Below, piece by piece: positions 24,615-34,953 of a stretch of 64,000 bases of DNA. Positions within the stretch are counted from its first letter, which is position 1. Each line of letters starts with the position of its first letter. Where the stretch lies: the NCBI RefSeq assembly GCF_000338295.1, contig NZ_ANMO01000202.1, positions 1 to 64,000 of the forward strand, read 5' to 3'. The stretch is from Rhodopirellula europaea 6C. Lineage in GTDB: Bacteria > Planctomycetota > Planctomycetia > Pirellulales > Pirellulaceae. The translations under genes were made by a program, and so were the position numbers. The notes below the pieces were generated by a model. The model was not told the origin of the DNA. It saw only the letters and a program-made list of their open reading frames with translations, and searched no databases.

Positions 24615-27163
24615 AAAACGAAGACGAATTCGTTCCAGTTCATTACGCTCAGTGCGTACAACGCGTTGGCTCGCTCCGGGCCAACTTCGTACTTGGCAAT
24701 CAGCTCATTGATCAGTTCGACACCTTCTTCAATTTCGATGTCGAGTGCCGGACGCATGAGGACTTGTTCGATCACCGCCGAAACGAATGCCGTTGAGTCC
24801 GCGTCGGCAGGCAACCGCGAGCGGACTGATTTGGCCAGCTTGTCGGCTTCTTCGTGGATGAAGTCGCTGTTCAAAAGCGACATGGCTTGACCTGGTTGAA
24901 GCGTCGCAAAACGAGCCTCGCAGGTTGTGTCAGGTTCTGGGAAGTCGAACGCGGACAACAGTGGAGTCAGCAACGATCGTTTGACGTGAATGTAAACGCT
25001 GCGTCGGTTGCGTTCCGCTTCACTGGAGTTGCCCCAGCCTTGACCCGGTTTGGATTGGCCGGCCAGGACTTCGGCCGAAAGACTTGGATAAAAACTCGGT
25101 CCATAGCTTTCGCGATTAAGTGATTCGTTGACGGCCAAGATTGAATCGCGAACTTCTTCGGCACTCAATCTGCGGGAATCGAATCTCCAGAACAAATCGT
25201 TCGCCGGATCGATCGAGCTGGATGACTCGTTGATCTCGGAAGACATTTGGTACGCCTTGCTGGTGCAGATCAAGCGATGCAGATCTTTCAATTTCCAGCC
25301 TCCGTCCACAAGACGATTGGCAAGGTAGTCGAGCAATTCTGGATGGGTCGGAGGAACGCCAAGTCCGCCGAAGTTGTTTGGCGATCGGACAATGCCTCGC
25401 CCGAAGTGGTGCTGCCAAACTCGGTTCGCCATCACTCGTGAGGACAACCGGTTGTCGGAACTAGTCACCCAGTCGGCGAAGACGCGGCGGCGTTCGTCTG
25501 GCGTCATTTCAGGTGGAGTCTCTTTGAAGATCTCCGGGAACCGAGGTGTGACGGGATCGGTCGGCGAATGAGGATTTCCGCGGAACAACACAAACGTTTC
25601 TTCGATCGGACGCAGCTTACCGAGTCCGAGGACTTGGGCGCGATCAGGAAGATCGTTGTGCTTTTCTGCGACGAGTTTGAGTGCCGCTTTGATTTCGTCG
25701 TATCGTTTGCGTTGTTCCTTTGAGAGCAACGGACGCAGTTTCTTTTTCAAGATGCGTTCGCGTTGTCGCTTGGGGCCTTCGGTTGCGCGTTGATCGGGGG
25801 CCGACATTTTGGTGATGCCGTCCTGCTCGATCTTTGTCGCTTCTTCTTCGAGCTCGCGTCGTTCGGCATCGAGTTTCGCGTAGGCTTCGTTCAGCCCAGG
25901 TTCGGAGACATCAATTTGGTTGTTCGATGTTTGGTCGCCTCGGGTTCCGTAACGACTGACGTCGGCGAAGAATGCCAGCATGCCGTAGTAGTCTGTCTGC
26001 GGAATTGGATCGATCTTGTGATCGTGACAGCGAGCGCAGTTGATCGTCAGACCGAGGAACGTCTGACCTGTTACCGCGACCAAATCGTCCAGCTCGTCGT
26101 AACGAGCTTGCAACGGATCGGCGGGCTCATCGTCCCAGATACCGAGTCGGTAGTAGCCGGTTGCGGTGAGCGATTCGGTGGTGACTTCATCAAGCAAGTC
26201 ACCCGCAAGTTGCTCTCGAACAAATTGATCGTACGGTTTGTCTTCATTGAATGACCGAATGACGTAGTCGCGATACTTCCATGCATTGGGTTTGGGGTTA
26301 TCGCGTTCGAACGAATTGGTTTCGGCATAGCGGACCAAGTCCAACCAGTGACGTCCCCAGCGTTCACCGTAGTGAGGTGACTGCAGCAAGCGTTCGATCA
26401 GATTCTCGTAGGCGTCGGGGGCGGTGTCGCTGAGGAAGTCGGCAACCTCTTCTGGTGTTGGTGGCAATCCAGTCAGGTCGAGTGTCACCCGGCGAATCAA
26501 TGTTCGGCGATCTGCGGGTGCGTTTGGTGTCAGTCCCGCGGCGAGCAGCGAGTCCAGTAGAAACGCATCGACGGGATGGCCGGACTTTTTCCAGTCCTGA
26601 ACCACGGGATCAATTTTCGCTTGTTCGTCATTTGATTTGGCTTGGGCGACGATGTGCTTTTGGATTGCATCGGACATGTCTGGCGGCGACACATCCTGCA
26701 CTGGCTCATACGCCCAGTGCTTGGTGAACGTGGCACCTTCTTCAATCCAACGTCGAATGAGTTCCACTTCTGCTTCGTCGAGCGGTTCGCCCTCCGGTGG
26801 CATCAATTCGTAGTCATCATTGGCAACAATGCGTTCCAGCAAGTGGCTGGCATCTGCGTCGCCCGGCACGATCAGCCGCTCGCCCGAGTCGCCTTCGATG
26901 ATGGCTGTTTCAGCGTTGTGAAGTCCCAAGCCGCTTTCAGCCTGATCGGGGCCGTGGCAGGAATAGCATCGCTTTGCCAGCAGCGGTTTGATCTCCGTCG
27001 CGTAGTCGACTTCCGCTTGAGCAGTTGTGCTGAAACAGAAGCAGCTCGCTACGGCGACGGCAAATCGCAGTATCCGTTTCGCCGCCGGGGCTTTGTTCAG
27101 GTTTTGCAGGTGAACTGGCATCGGTTTGGTGAGCATGAGGGTGGGACCGCACATCGCGTTCAT
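24611..27163 (-). CDS. PSCyt1/DUF1549/DUF1553 planctomycete cytochrome-type protein
   Basis: An 850-residue exported protein with the family order: signal peptide ending near TTAQA, PSCyt1 domain with a single heme motif KRCYSCHG (about residues 65-70) and LMPPEGEPL, DUF1549 (about 195-400, with FLLDSLLAAGLTP, RVTLDLTGLPPTPEE, NFERDNPKPNAW and NCARCHDHKIDPI, which holds a second CxxCH), and DUF1553 (about 550-810, with RVMANRVWQHHFGRGIV). Planctomycetes encode dozens of these, usually paired with a DUF1501 protein, and they are often linked to polysaccharide utilisation, but the activity is not established. No DUF1501 gene lies beside it here. The annotated ATG 27163 could be replaced by ATG 27121. 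It overlaps the hydrolase gene by four bases tail to tail. Confidence 0.93.
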   Translation of the reverse strand: MNAMCGPTLMLTKPMPVHLQNLNKAPAAKRILRFAVAVASCFCFSTTAQAEVDYATEIKPLLAKRCYSCHGPDQAESGLGLHNAETAIIEGDSGERLIVPGDADASHLLERIVANDDYELMPPEGEPLDEAEVELIRRWIEEGATFTKHWAYEPVQDVSPPDMSDAIQKHIVAQAKSNDEQAKIDPVVQDWKKSGHPVDAFLLDSLLAAGLTPNAPADRRTLIRRVTLDLTGLPPTPEEVADFLSDTAPDAYENLIERLLQSPHYGERWGRHWLDLVRYAETNSFERDNPKPNAWKYRDYVIRSFNEDKPYDQFVREQLAGDLLDEVTTESLTATGYYRLGIWDDEPADPLQARYDELDDLVAVTGQTFLGLTINCARCHDHKIDPIPQTDYYGMLAFFADVSRYGTRGDQTSNNQIDVSEPGLNEAYAKLDAERRELEEEATKIEQDGITKMSAPDQRATEGPKRQRERILKKKLRPLLSKEQRKRYDEIKAALKLVAEKHNDLPDRAQVLGLGKLRPIEETFVLFRGNPHSPTDPVTPRFPEIFKETPPEMTPDERRRVFADWVTSSDNRLSSRVMANRVWQHHFGRGIVRSPNNFGGLGVPPTHPELLDYLANRLVDGGWKLKDLHRLICTSKAYQMSSEINESSSSIDPANDLFWRFDSRRLSAEEVRDSILAVNESLNRESYGPSFYPSLSAEVLAGQSKPGQGWGNSSEAERNRRSVYIHVKRSLLTPLLSAFDFPEPDTTCEARFATLQPGQAMSLLNSDFIHEEADKLAKSVRSRLPADADSTAFVSAVIEQVLMRPALDIEIEEGVELINELIAKYEVGPERANALYALSVMNWNEFVFVF

Positions 27164-27517
27164 GCGTGACTCGTGAGGGCGAGATAGGTGGGAAAACAGG
27201 CGGTGACGCTATTTCTTAGAGTTTTAGGTGTCTTCGGTGAGTCAGTATAGCCTATCGACTCGCATTTGCGAAACGAAAGATCTGAATCTGAACTCTCAAA
27301 TGGGGATGGCAAAAAAACTGGTTCGTCTATACTTTGCGCGCTTTCGAAGCCAGCCGATCGGGCGTTTTCCCGATCAGCCCACCAAGACGACGCTGCGTGC
27401 GGCGGATTGTGGACCAGCAGGAGTCCCTGTGATCGGTCCCCAACCCCTCTGACGCCCGTCGTTTGAGGGCTGTTTTCAATGCGCTGGCTTTTCCACGACA
27501 TTTGAGAGACAGAAGTA
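27164..27517. other. intergenic region between divergent genes
   Basis: About 355 bases separate the DUF1553 gene from ahcY, which diverge, so it should contain both promoters. No SAH or SAM riboswitch consensus, RNA gene or convincing ORF was seen. Confidence 0.4.
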
Positions 27518-28864
27518 GTGTCCCAAGCAGAAACGACAAAATTGCCTTACAAGGTCAAAGACATTTCGCTGGCCGATTACGGTCGCAAAGAAATCGAGTT
27601 GGCTGAGAACGAGATGCCAGGTTTGATGGCACTTCGCAGCAAGTACGGAGCGGAGAAGCCTTTGAAAGGGGCTCGAATCGCTGGTTGCTTGCACATGACC
27701 ATCCAAACCGCCGTTTTGATTGAAACGTTGGTTGAGCTTGGTGCCGAAGTGACTTGGAGCAGCTGCAATATCTTCAGCACCCAAGACCACGCGGCGGCTG
27801 CCATCGCAGCGGCTGGGATTCCCGTCTACGCCTGGAAGGGCATGACCGAGGAAGAATTCGATTGGTGCATCGAGCAAACGCTGGATTTCCCATCGGGCGA
27901 AAAACTCAACATGATCTTGGACGATGGTGGTGACTTGACCGCCATGGTTCACGATCGATTCCCTGAATTGCTGGACAACATCTACGGCATCAGCGAAGAA
28001 ACCACCGCTGGCGTTCACCGTTTAGAAGTGTTGAACAAATCGGGCAAGTTGCGTGTTCCTTCGATCAACGTCAACGACTCGGCCACCAAGAGCAAGTTCG
28101 ACAACCTGTACGGTTGCCGCGAATCTTTGGCGGACGGTGTCAAGCGAGCGACCGACGTCATGTTGGCAGGTAAAGTAGCCGTCGTTTGCGGTTACGGCGA
28201 CGTTGGAAAGGGCTGTGCACACAGCCTGAAAAGCTATGGCTGCCGCGTTTTGGTTACCGAGATCGATCCCATCAACGCGCTTCAAGCTGCGATGGAAGGC
28301 TTCGAAGTCACCACGATGGAAGAAGCTTGCAAAGAAGGTCGTTTGTACGTCACCACGACGGGCAACAAAGACATCATCTTGGGCGAGCACATGAAGCAAA
28401 TGCCCAACGATGCAATTCTTTGCAACATCGGGCACTTCGACACCGAAATCGACATCGCATGGGCCGAGCAACAAGTTGCTGATGGCAAAGCGACCGTCAG
28501 TGAAATCAAACCATCGGACATCGGTGCGGTGGATCGTTTCACTTTCAGTGACACCGGCCGAAGCATCATCATCTTGGCCAAGGGCCGTTTGGTGAACCTC
28601 GGATGTGCAACCGGGCACCCAAGCTTTGTCATGAGCAGCTCGTTCACCAACCAAGTGCTCGCTCAAATGGAGCTGTACCAGAACCGTGACAATGACAAGT
28701 ACGGCGTTCAGGTTTACTTGTTGCCAAAAGAATTGGACGAAGAAGTTGCTCGTCTGCACTTGGAAGCAATCGGCGTGAAGCTGACCAAGCTGACTCAAGA
28801 GCAAGCCGATTACATCGGTGTGCCAGTCGAAGGCCCATACAAGCCAGACCACTACCGCTACTAG
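27518..28864 (+). CDS. ahcY: adenosylhomocysteinase
   Basis: A 448-residue S-adenosylhomocysteine hydrolase, which reversibly splits S-adenosylhomocysteine into adenosine and homocysteine in the activated methyl cycle. It is full length, with [15 protein letters not shown] near the N-terminus, the [16 protein letters not shown] block, the substrate-site [11 protein letters not shown], the NAD-binding [12 protein letters not shown] and the invariant C-terminal KPDHYRY. Start is GTG with a purine-rich GAGAGACAGAAG upstream. It has a strong bidirectional terminator behind it and is transcribed alone. Confidence 0.97.
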   Translation: MSQAETTKLPYKVKDISLADYGRKEIELAENEMPGLMALRSKYGAEKPLKGARIAGCLHMTIQTAVLIETLVELGAEVTWSSCNIFSTQDHAAAAIAAAGIPVYAWKGMTEEEFDWCIEQTLDFPSGEKLNMILDDGGDLTAMVHDRFPELLDNIYGISEETTAGVHRLEVLNKSGKLRVPSINVNDSATKSKFDNLYGCRESLADGVKRATDVMLAGKVAVVCGYGDVGKGCAHSLKSYGCRVLVTEIDPINALQAAMEGFEVTTMEEACKEGRLYVTTTGNKDIILGEHMKQMPNDAILCNIGHFDTEIDIAWAEQQVADGKATVSEIKPSDIGAVDRFTFSDTGRSIIILAKGRLVNLGCATGHPSFVMSSSFTNQVLAQMELYQNRDNDKYGVQVYLLPKELDEEVARLHLEAIGVKLTKLTQEQADYIGVPVEGPYKPDHYRY

Positions 28865-28968
28865 GCCGCTGCTGCGGACGACGTGGGCTCTCGAAAGAAA
28901 GCTACGTTTGCCAAAACGTGGGCCACCATCCGATGAGTGTGCCCACGGCTGAAACAGGCAGGCAAAAA

Positions 28969-28986
28969 GCCACAACGATTTGTGGC
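28969..28986. terminator. small hairpin downstream of ahcY
   Basis: A 7-base perfect stem (GCCACAA and TTGTGGC, 4-base loop) preceded by an A-tract, 10 bases before the stronger terminator. It may add to termination of the minus-strand gene. Confidence 0.45.
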
Positions 28987-28996
28987 TCTATCACAT

Positions 28997-29034
28997 AAAA
29001 ACAGCCGGCCGGGAAAGTCCCGGTCGGCTGTTTT
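28997..29034. terminator. bidirectional rho-independent terminator
   Basis: Long GC-rich inverted repeat (arms AACAGCCGGCCGGGA and TCCCGGTCGGCTGTT with one mismatch or wobble) flanked by A- and T-tracts, between the convergent ends of ahcY and the YbjN-like gene. Works in both directions. Confidence 0.9.
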
Positions 29035-29065
29035 CGTAGGTTGGCGGCGTGTGTCGCAAGCGGGT

Positions 29066-29512
29066 TTACATTTCCGCCGCTTCGATTGCCAATTTTACGT
29101 CTTCGTTGCCGTAGATGATGGACAGGAATGCGGGTACGTAACGATCGACCATGGCTCCACCGACATAGAGGATGTGGTCCAGGACATCGTCGTCTGGGAA
29201 GTCATCGCCCAGAGGAATGGAGGTTTGGTAACGCAGTTCGCCGTCTTCCATGTCGAGTTCGAAGCTTCCGACCTTCAGCCCGTAGTTGGCGCGGCAAACC
29301 GCTTCGGCGATCGCCCGTCGGCTGTTTTCGGGGATTTTGTTGGCCGGGTGAGAGAAGACTTGGATGAGAGAGTCTTCGACCACGATCAAAACGCGAATGT
29401 CACCGTGTTTTCCGTCGAACATCATCCGGAAGAAGCTGTTTTCGCTGTCTTGTTCGTATTTGATCTCTCCACGGTCCAAATAAGCAGAAAACTGGTCGAC
29501 TTGGGCAGACAT
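29066..29512 (-). CDS. YbjN-domain-like protein
   Basis: A 148-residue protein resembling YbjN-type (bacterial sensory transduction regulator) domains: residues about 2-140 alternate short strands and helices with RVLIVVEDSLIQVFSHP, AIAEAVCRANYGLKVGSFELDMEDGE as a characteristic block (only part quoted: RANYGLKVGSFELD) and LGDDFPDDDVLDHIL. The fold is related to the CesT/type III chaperone-like proteins. The start at 29512 is set by GAGGAG eight bases upstream. No signal peptide. Function unknown. Confidence 0.65.
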   Translation of the reverse strand: MSAQVDQFSAYLDRGEIKYEQDSENSFFRMMFDGKHGDIRVLIVVEDSLIQVFSHPANKIPENSRRAIAEAVCRANYGLKVGSFELDMEDGELRYQTSIPLGDDFPDDDVLDHILYVGGAMVDRYVPAFLSIIYGNEDVKLAIEAAEM

Positions 29513-30160
29513 CCCGGCGGCTCCTCGGTGGATGTGGTTCTGGCAATAAACGGGCGAGATTGGCCTGGCCCCAATCTTTCGACGTCGATCTTCCGTGGAT
29601 GGTTCGCGGCCAGGACGGCTTCGCCACTGTTTCATCATGACTGCCAACGGTGGTCGAGTCGACCCGCATCGGCCAGCTGGGCCCCTCGGAGGAACTGGGC
29701 GTCCCTGGGGAAGCATCGCGAGGGTGATCCGAGGGATTTCCCGTAGACCAGCCTGCCTGATCGGCAAGAATTGCCTGAGCGTCCAGATCAATTGGAACCA
29801 ATCTGCGACGGAAAACGTCGTATTGAGGACGTGAAAGTCCCCCTTTTCAATAGAGCGTGTCGTCATTGCTGCGGCAGGCGTGCGCTCGGCAAGCCTCAAA
29901 ATCGAAACATTCCACACGGGTTTGGCTGAGAAATTGGTTGAAGTGCTGGTTGGGTTTGGATCCTCCTGCGTGCCGGCTTTAACCTGAAACGGTGCGTTAA
30001 ACCGTACCGATTAGCTTGACCGGCGCGGCTGTGCCGAAAAAGCTTGTCACAACGACTCCGCGTCGTCGAATAACCACCGATATCCCCCGGATTTTGGGCC
30101 CTGAGCTTTCAGGGGCAGCGACCAAAACTGGAACTCCTTCAGCTGAAGAAAATTCCGCCG
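29513..30160. other. long divergent intergenic region upstream of the giant surface protein
   Basis: About 650 bases between the YbjN-like gene and the 1539-residue protein. It is unusually long for this window and should hold both promoters. Frames present on either strand are not supported by domain or signal content. No RNA gene or clear repeat was found. Confidence 0.45.
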
Positions 30161-33100
30161 ATGAACTTCGACAATTCTTCCCGCCGTCCATCTGCTTCCA
30201 AACGCTCGTTCCAAGGTCAGGTTCGACGACGTTTGATGTCTTGGATCCAAGGAACGTCCGCTGCACCGTCTGGTGAACCAGTCCAGCGAGGGCGCTTGCA
30301 GTTGGAGTCATTGGAAAAACGTCAGATGATGGCTGGCGACGTGGATCTTTTCGCGACGGAAGGCTTCTTTGGTTCAGCTGGCGAATCTTCGGCGGCGGTG
30401 GAAAGTTCTTCGACCGATCGTGGAACGTCTGACCGTGCTGCGGAAGGCGAGCCGGGGCAGGACCTGGTGCAGTTCGCGAAAGATCTGGATGCGGCCGGCG
30501 TGACGTTTTATGGTGCCCACTGGTGCCCGGCTTGTACCCAGCAAAAACAATTATTCGATGATGGACGCGATGATCTTCCATTTGTCGAGGTCACGTTGCC
30601 TGATCGAACGCAGGATCCTCAGTTTTCGTCGTTGAATATCAGCGAGTATCCAACTTGGGTCTTCCCTGATGGAACTCGATTGACTGGAGTTCAATCGCTC
30701 CAAACCCTGAGCACGCGAAGCGGCGTTGCGATCCCAACTTCGGACAACGAAAATCCTTCGTTTGAAACGATCGATGCCCAAACCGTCGAACTTGGTTCGC
30801 CGCTGCACATTCCAATCGACGGTTACGACGCGGAAGGTGGTCCGCTGACCGTGACCGTGTCGGTGGCCAATCCGAACTTGGTGGAAGCCACTGTTCTGAG
30901 CGGAAATCGTTCGCTCCGTTTGGACATGGACGGCTTTGGCGACATGGTGTTCGAGTTGTTCGAGCAGCGCGCTGAGCGTCCGACCGAACGAGTTATCGAC
31001 TTGGCCAATAGCGGCTTTTACGACGGTCTGATTTTTCACAGAGTCGTCAATGGCTTCGTGATTCAAGGTGGTGACCCCACCGGCACCGGAACTGGCGGAT
31101 CAACTCTGGGTGACTTCGACGACGAGTTCCATCCCGATCTGCAGCACAACCGAACGGGCGTCCTGTCATTCGCGAAGTCGTCCGATGACACGAACGATTC
31201 GCAGTTCTTCATCACAGAAGTCGAAACGGACTTCCTCGACTTCAACCACTCTGTTTTTGGTCAGTTGGTGGAAGGAGAAGACGTGCGTGAAGCGATCAGC
31301 AACATGCAGGTCAACAACAGCACGTCGAACAAGCCGACCACAGACATCGTGATCAACAACGCGACGATCTTTGACGACACCGAGAACTCGGTGATCATGC
31401 TGAAAGGATTGGGCGGCACGGGTAGCACGACCGTGACGGTGACGATCACGGACTCGGACGGCAATTCGTTCGACCAGGTGGTTCCAGTGACCATCACGGA
31501 TCCTCCGTCCGATCGACGCAATGCTCAGCCCTACCTGGAAGACATCAACGTCCCAGCCTCGTCACCCAAAACGACCCCGGTTGAGCTGCAACTGGAAAGC
31601 TTTGACCTGGAAGGCGACGCGGTTCAGTACTTCGTCAGCGGTGGCGTGACGGGCGGTACCGCCACGGTCAATGCATCGACCGGTTTGTTGCAAGTGACGC
31701 CGGCCGCGAATGTTTCGGGGACGCAAACCGTTTCGCTGACCGTTGGAGTCGCTGCTGCATCCAATGCAGGGTCGAATTCGGACTTGCAAAGCCTGGTCTT
31801 TACGTTCACTGATAGCAATACTCAAGCTCCTGCCGCACCATCGTCGTTGGATCTGCGTTCCTCGTCTGACACGGGCAATAGCAGCGGCGACAATCTGACC
31901 AATGCAGCGTCGTTGACGTTTGATGTTTCCGGTGTCACGACGGGAGCAACGGTTCAAATCATCAACACAGCGGACAACACGGTTGTCGGTGTTGGAACGG
32001 CAACGGGCGGATCGATCGCGATCACAACCAGCAACCTGGCGGCGATTGGTGATGGCACCTACAGCTTGGCGGCTCGGCAAATCGTTGGCGGTGTCACCAG
32101 TGGCACATCGACGGCTTTGTCCGTGACATTGGATCGAACCGATCCTTCATTCACATTGCCTGCCAACTCCACCACGGGCAACGTTGGTGCTGCTTACCAA
32201 GCCAATTTGTCTAGTAGCGAAGAAGGCAGTGGTGCAACTTACAGCCTGACAGTTTTCCCCGCCGGAGCCACGATTGGCTCATCGACCGGGATCATCAATT
32301 GGACACCCACCGCGGCTCAATTGGGGGCGAACGACTTCACGGTCGAGATCAGCGATTTGGCTGGCAACACTTACACGGAATCGTTCTCCGTGACGGTTGC
32401 TGAAGAAGCCTTGGCCCGTCTGGAAGTGCGTCTGACGGACTTGGACGGCAACGTGATCGACTCGGTCGACGTCGGCCAGGAGTTCTTCTTGCAGTTGATT
32501 GGTGTCGACGCTCGGGACCTGAGCGAGCGTGGCGGGATTTACTCCGCGTACGCCGACATCGAATTTGATTCTTCGATCGCTGACTTTGTCCCCGGAACGT
32601 CAATCGAGTACGACAACGATTTCGACTTCCTGCCCCGCGGAACTTTGACCAGCGGTCTGTTCAATGAGATTGGTGCGGCGAGCAGCCGTTTCTCGCCAAC
32701 CAATTTGCAAGATTCGGTGATGGCAACGGTTCGCATGCGTGCGATCTCCGACGGTTCGTTGACCTTCACCACCAACCCAGCTGACGTCAGTGCAAACGAG
32801 ACATTGTTGTTCTTCAACAACGATCGTTTGCCCCCCGGTTCGGTTAACTATGGCAGCACCACGTTGACTGTTGGCGATGTCACCACGAACAATCCACCGG
32901 TTGGTGTCGATGACACATTCACGGTGATTTCGGGTTCGGGCCAGAACACGTTGGATGTCTTGGCCAATGAAGCGTCCACTGCCGATCCTGGTGAAACGCT
33001 GACGGTCACGGCCGTTGGTACGGCCAGCAACGGAGGCACGTTGAGCATCGCGTCCAACGGTTTGTCGATCAACTACACGCCACCAGCCGACTTCATCGGG

Positions 33101-34780
33101 GCAGATACATTTCAATACACCGTCAGCGATGGAACCAGCACTGATACGGTGCAAGTGACCGTCAACATCCAAAGCGATGACAATGCACCAACCGCGGTGA
33201 ATGATGCGTTCCCCGCATCAGGAACGATCTTGGAAGACTCCGACGCGGTAACCTATGACGTTCTCGCGAATGACACGACGGACGCGGACAACGAATCGTT
33301 CACGATCACCGGCGTTGGATCTGCGTCCAACGGAGGCCAGGTCTCGATCGTTAACAGCGGAACGGGAATCTCTTACAAGCCGGCTGCCAACTTCAACGGC
33401 ACCGAAACGGTGACCTACACCATCCGGGATACCGGAGGTGGGTTGTCGACGGCGACGGTGACCTTCACCGTCACTGCGGTGAACGATGCTCCTCTTAGCG
33501 AGAACGTGACGGTCGACACCGTTCGCGGTACGAGCAACGAAGCGGTGATGACGCGTGACGATCTTCCTGCGAACGTCGACGCTGGCGAAGTGTTGCAGTT
33601 TGTTAATCTCAGCACGCCGTCGGCGGGCGGGACCGTGACGGTTAGCTCAGACGGTTCGAGCATCCTGTACACGCCGCCGAGCAGCACTTTCACCGGCACC
33701 GACACATTCACTTACCAAGTGCAAGACGCGGGCGGATTGTCGAGCTCAACCGCTACCATCACGGTGAACATTGCGGACTATCTCGCTCGAGCCTTCAACT
33801 TCGAATTTGATTCGATCGGTGCTTTGTCGAGCAGCTTCTACGACGCGGCGATCTTGACTGGTACCAACGCACGTGGCGAATCGGTTTCGATTCCGTTGTC
33901 GGATTCTTCCGTTGTGGTTTCAGGCGGCACGATCAGTGTTCCGGACATGTTGCCCGGTTCTTACAAACTGACTATCCCAGCGGTTCCTTTCTTTGAAGGT
34001 GGCGAGGAAGCTCGCGAAATTGACATCGAAAGCGATCCCGATGAATCGGACGAAAACCTTTCGTTGAGCTTCGGCCGATTGTTGCCTCAGTACATCCGCG
34101 TGAATGATTGGTTCGGTTCCGCACCGGCTCGCCGAGTGGTCGCTGCGGTTTTGCCAGGCAGCAATGCTTTCTACATGCAGTCCAGCGACGCTGCGGACTC
34201 GCGTTTGAGTGACGTGGAATTGTCGCTCAATGCTGCCGGCACCAGCATCACCGTTAACGCCACGGAATCAACCACGGCTGACGGCGCAACCACAACGGCT
34301 CAGGTCAGTGGTACCGCTAGTCTGGACGACGGAAGTGCACTGGAAGTACGCGGACAAGTTGGCGACTTCCGCTTGTTGATTCTCAACTTCGATGAGACCG
34401 GGATCGAGCTGGAAACACCAGCCTCGAGCTCGACTGCCAGCACGGAATCATCCTCGACCCAAGCTGCTGGTGAACCACTTGCTTCTGCCGTGACGATGGC
34501 TGATGCCACGGTTCCGGTCAGCGAGCTGGGAACCTCTCGAATTCAGAGCAGCGTCGAGCCAACCGGTGAGCCAATCGAGGTCCTTTCAGGGGACTTTGAA
34601 AAGGTCGTGTCCGGGTCGAATGACGCCAGACAAATAGACGCAGCGATGCCAGAAGTCACTGGCAATTTGACCCGAATTTCGGACGCCGAAGACGTGGTTG
34701 CGAGCGGTGTAACGGGCCAGCCTCGATTGCTCGGGGAAGCTGTTGATGAGGTCTTGACAGGCGTTTCTGGGTCGAACTGA
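30161..34780 (+). CDS. giant surface protein: thioredoxin-like, cyclophilin, cohesin-like and cadherin-like domains
   Basis: A 1539-residue extracellular protein. After a basic N-terminus it has LESLEKRQMMAGD (48-60), the motif typical of exported planctomycete giants. A thioredoxin-like domain (about 103-190) carries FYGAHWCPACTQQK with the CPAC redox pair at 122-125 and the cis-Pro segment EYPTWVFPDG, similar to the thioredoxin part of VKOR fusions. A cyclophilin-type peptidyl-prolyl isomerase follows (about 250-405): FHRVVNGFVIQGGDPTGTG, SQFFIT. Then come Ig/Calx-like repeats (about 410-740), a cohesin-like domain (about 747-900, LEVRLTDLDGNVIDSVDVGQ) and three tandem cadherin-like repeats (about 909, 1005 and 1107 onward; LDVLANE, YTPPADFIGADTFQYTVSD). 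The C-terminal 130 residues are Ser/Thr/Glu-rich, without a dockerin. Two protein-folding domains on an adhesin-like chain is unusual. Confidence 0.88.
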   Translation: MNFDNSSRRPSASKRSFQGQVRRRLMSWIQGTSAAPSGEPVQRGRLQLESLEKRQMMAGDVDLFATEGFFGSAGESSAAVESSSTDRGTSDRAAEGEPGQDLVQFAKDLDAAGVTFYGAHWCPACTQQKQLFDDGRDDLPFVEVTLPDRTQDPQFSSLNISEYPTWVFPDGTRLTGVQSLQTLSTRSGVAIPTSDNENPSFETIDAQTVELGSPLHIPIDGYDAEGGPLTVTVSVANPNLVEATVLSGNRSLRLDMDGFGDMVFELFEQRAERPTERVIDLANSGFYDGLIFHRVVNGFVIQGGDPTGTGTGGSTLGDFDDEFHPDLQHNRTGVLSFAKSSDDTNDSQFFITEVETDFLDFNHSVFGQLVEGEDVREAISNMQVNNSTSNKPTTDIVINNATIFDDTENSVIMLKGLGGTGSTTVTVTITDSDGNSFDQVVPVTITDPPSDRRNAQPYLEDINVPASSPKTTPVELQLESFDLEGDAVQYFVSGGVTGGTATVNASTGLLQVTPAANVSGTQTVSLTVGVAAASNAGSNSDLQSLVFTFTDSNTQAPAAPSSLDLRSSSDTGNSSGDNLTNAASLTFDVSGVTTGATVQIINTADNTVVGVGTATGGSIAITTSNLAAIGDGTYSLAARQIVGGVTSGTSTALSVTLDRTDPSFTLPANSTTGNVGAAYQANLSSSEEGSGATYSLTVFPAGATIGSSTGIINWTPTAAQLGANDFTVEISDLAGNTYTESFSVTVAEEALARLEVRLTDLDGNVIDSVDVGQEFFLQLIGVDARDLSERGGIYSAYADIEFDSSIADFVPGTSIEYDNDFDFLPRGTLTSGLFNEIGAASSRFSPTNLQDSVMATVRMRAISDGSLTFTTNPADVSANETLLFFNNDRLPPGSVNYGSTTLTVGDVTTNNPPVGVDDTFTVISGSGQNTLDVLANEASTADPGETLTVTAVGTASNGGTLSIASNGLSINYTPPADFIGADTFQYTVSDGTSTDTVQVTVNIQSDDNAPTAVNDAFPASGTILEDSDAVTYDVLANDTTDADNESFTITGVGSASNGGQVSIVNSGTGISYKPAANFNGTETVTYTIRDTGGGLSTATVTFTVTAVNDAPLSENVTVDTVRGTSNEAVMTRDDLPANVDAGEVLQFVNLSTPSAGGTVTVSSDGSSILYTPPSSTFTGTDTFTYQVQDAGGLSSSTATITVNIADYLARAFNFEFDSIGALSSSFYDAAILTGTNARGESVSIPLSDSSVVVSGGTISVPDMLPGSYKLTIPAVPFFEGGEEAREIDIESDPDESDENLSLSFGRLLPQYIRVNDWFGSAPARRVVAAVLPGSNAFYMQSSDAADSRLSDVELSLNAAGTSITVNATESTTADGATTTAQVSGTASLDDGSALEVRGQVGDFRLLILNFDETGIELETPASSSTASTESSSTQAAGEPLASAVTMADATVPVSELGTSRIQSSVEPTGEPIEVLSGDFEKVVSGSNDARQIDAAMPEVTGNLTRISDAEDVVASGVTGQPRLLGEAVDEVLTGVSGSN

Positions 34781-34806
34781 CCCGATTTCGACCCTCGAAA
34801 TCAAGA

Positions 34807-34838
34807 AAAGGCTGAAAAACACGGGGTTTTCGGCCTTT
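34807..34838 (+). terminator. terminator hairpin after the giant surface protein gene
   Basis: AAAGGCTGAAAA and TTTTCGGCCTTT pair over 12 bases with one wobble and an 8-base loop, 26 bases after the stop codon. The T-rich arm gives a short U-tract. Confidence 0.65.
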
Positions 34839-34953
34839 GGAAGGGTTGCGGAGCGACCACGCGGGACATAACACTTGTGCCGCATCGGAGGGGAATCCCG
34901 ACGTTCTAACTCCTACTCACTATTTAGTTCTCCCATTTTTGCAGGTGCCGCTC

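Noticed and set aside
27164-27517. SAH or SAM riboswitch upstream of ahcY
   Set aside because: I looked for the conserved core and hairpins and found none; purine-rich site before the GTG only suggests a ribosome binding site.
28022-28975. Antisense frame across ahcY
   Set aside because: ahcY is unambiguous; the antisense translation has no family signal.
29997-30581. Minus-strand frame of 194 codons overlapping the start of the giant gene
   Set aside because: It overlaps the well-supported N-terminal surface motif and shows no protein-like features.
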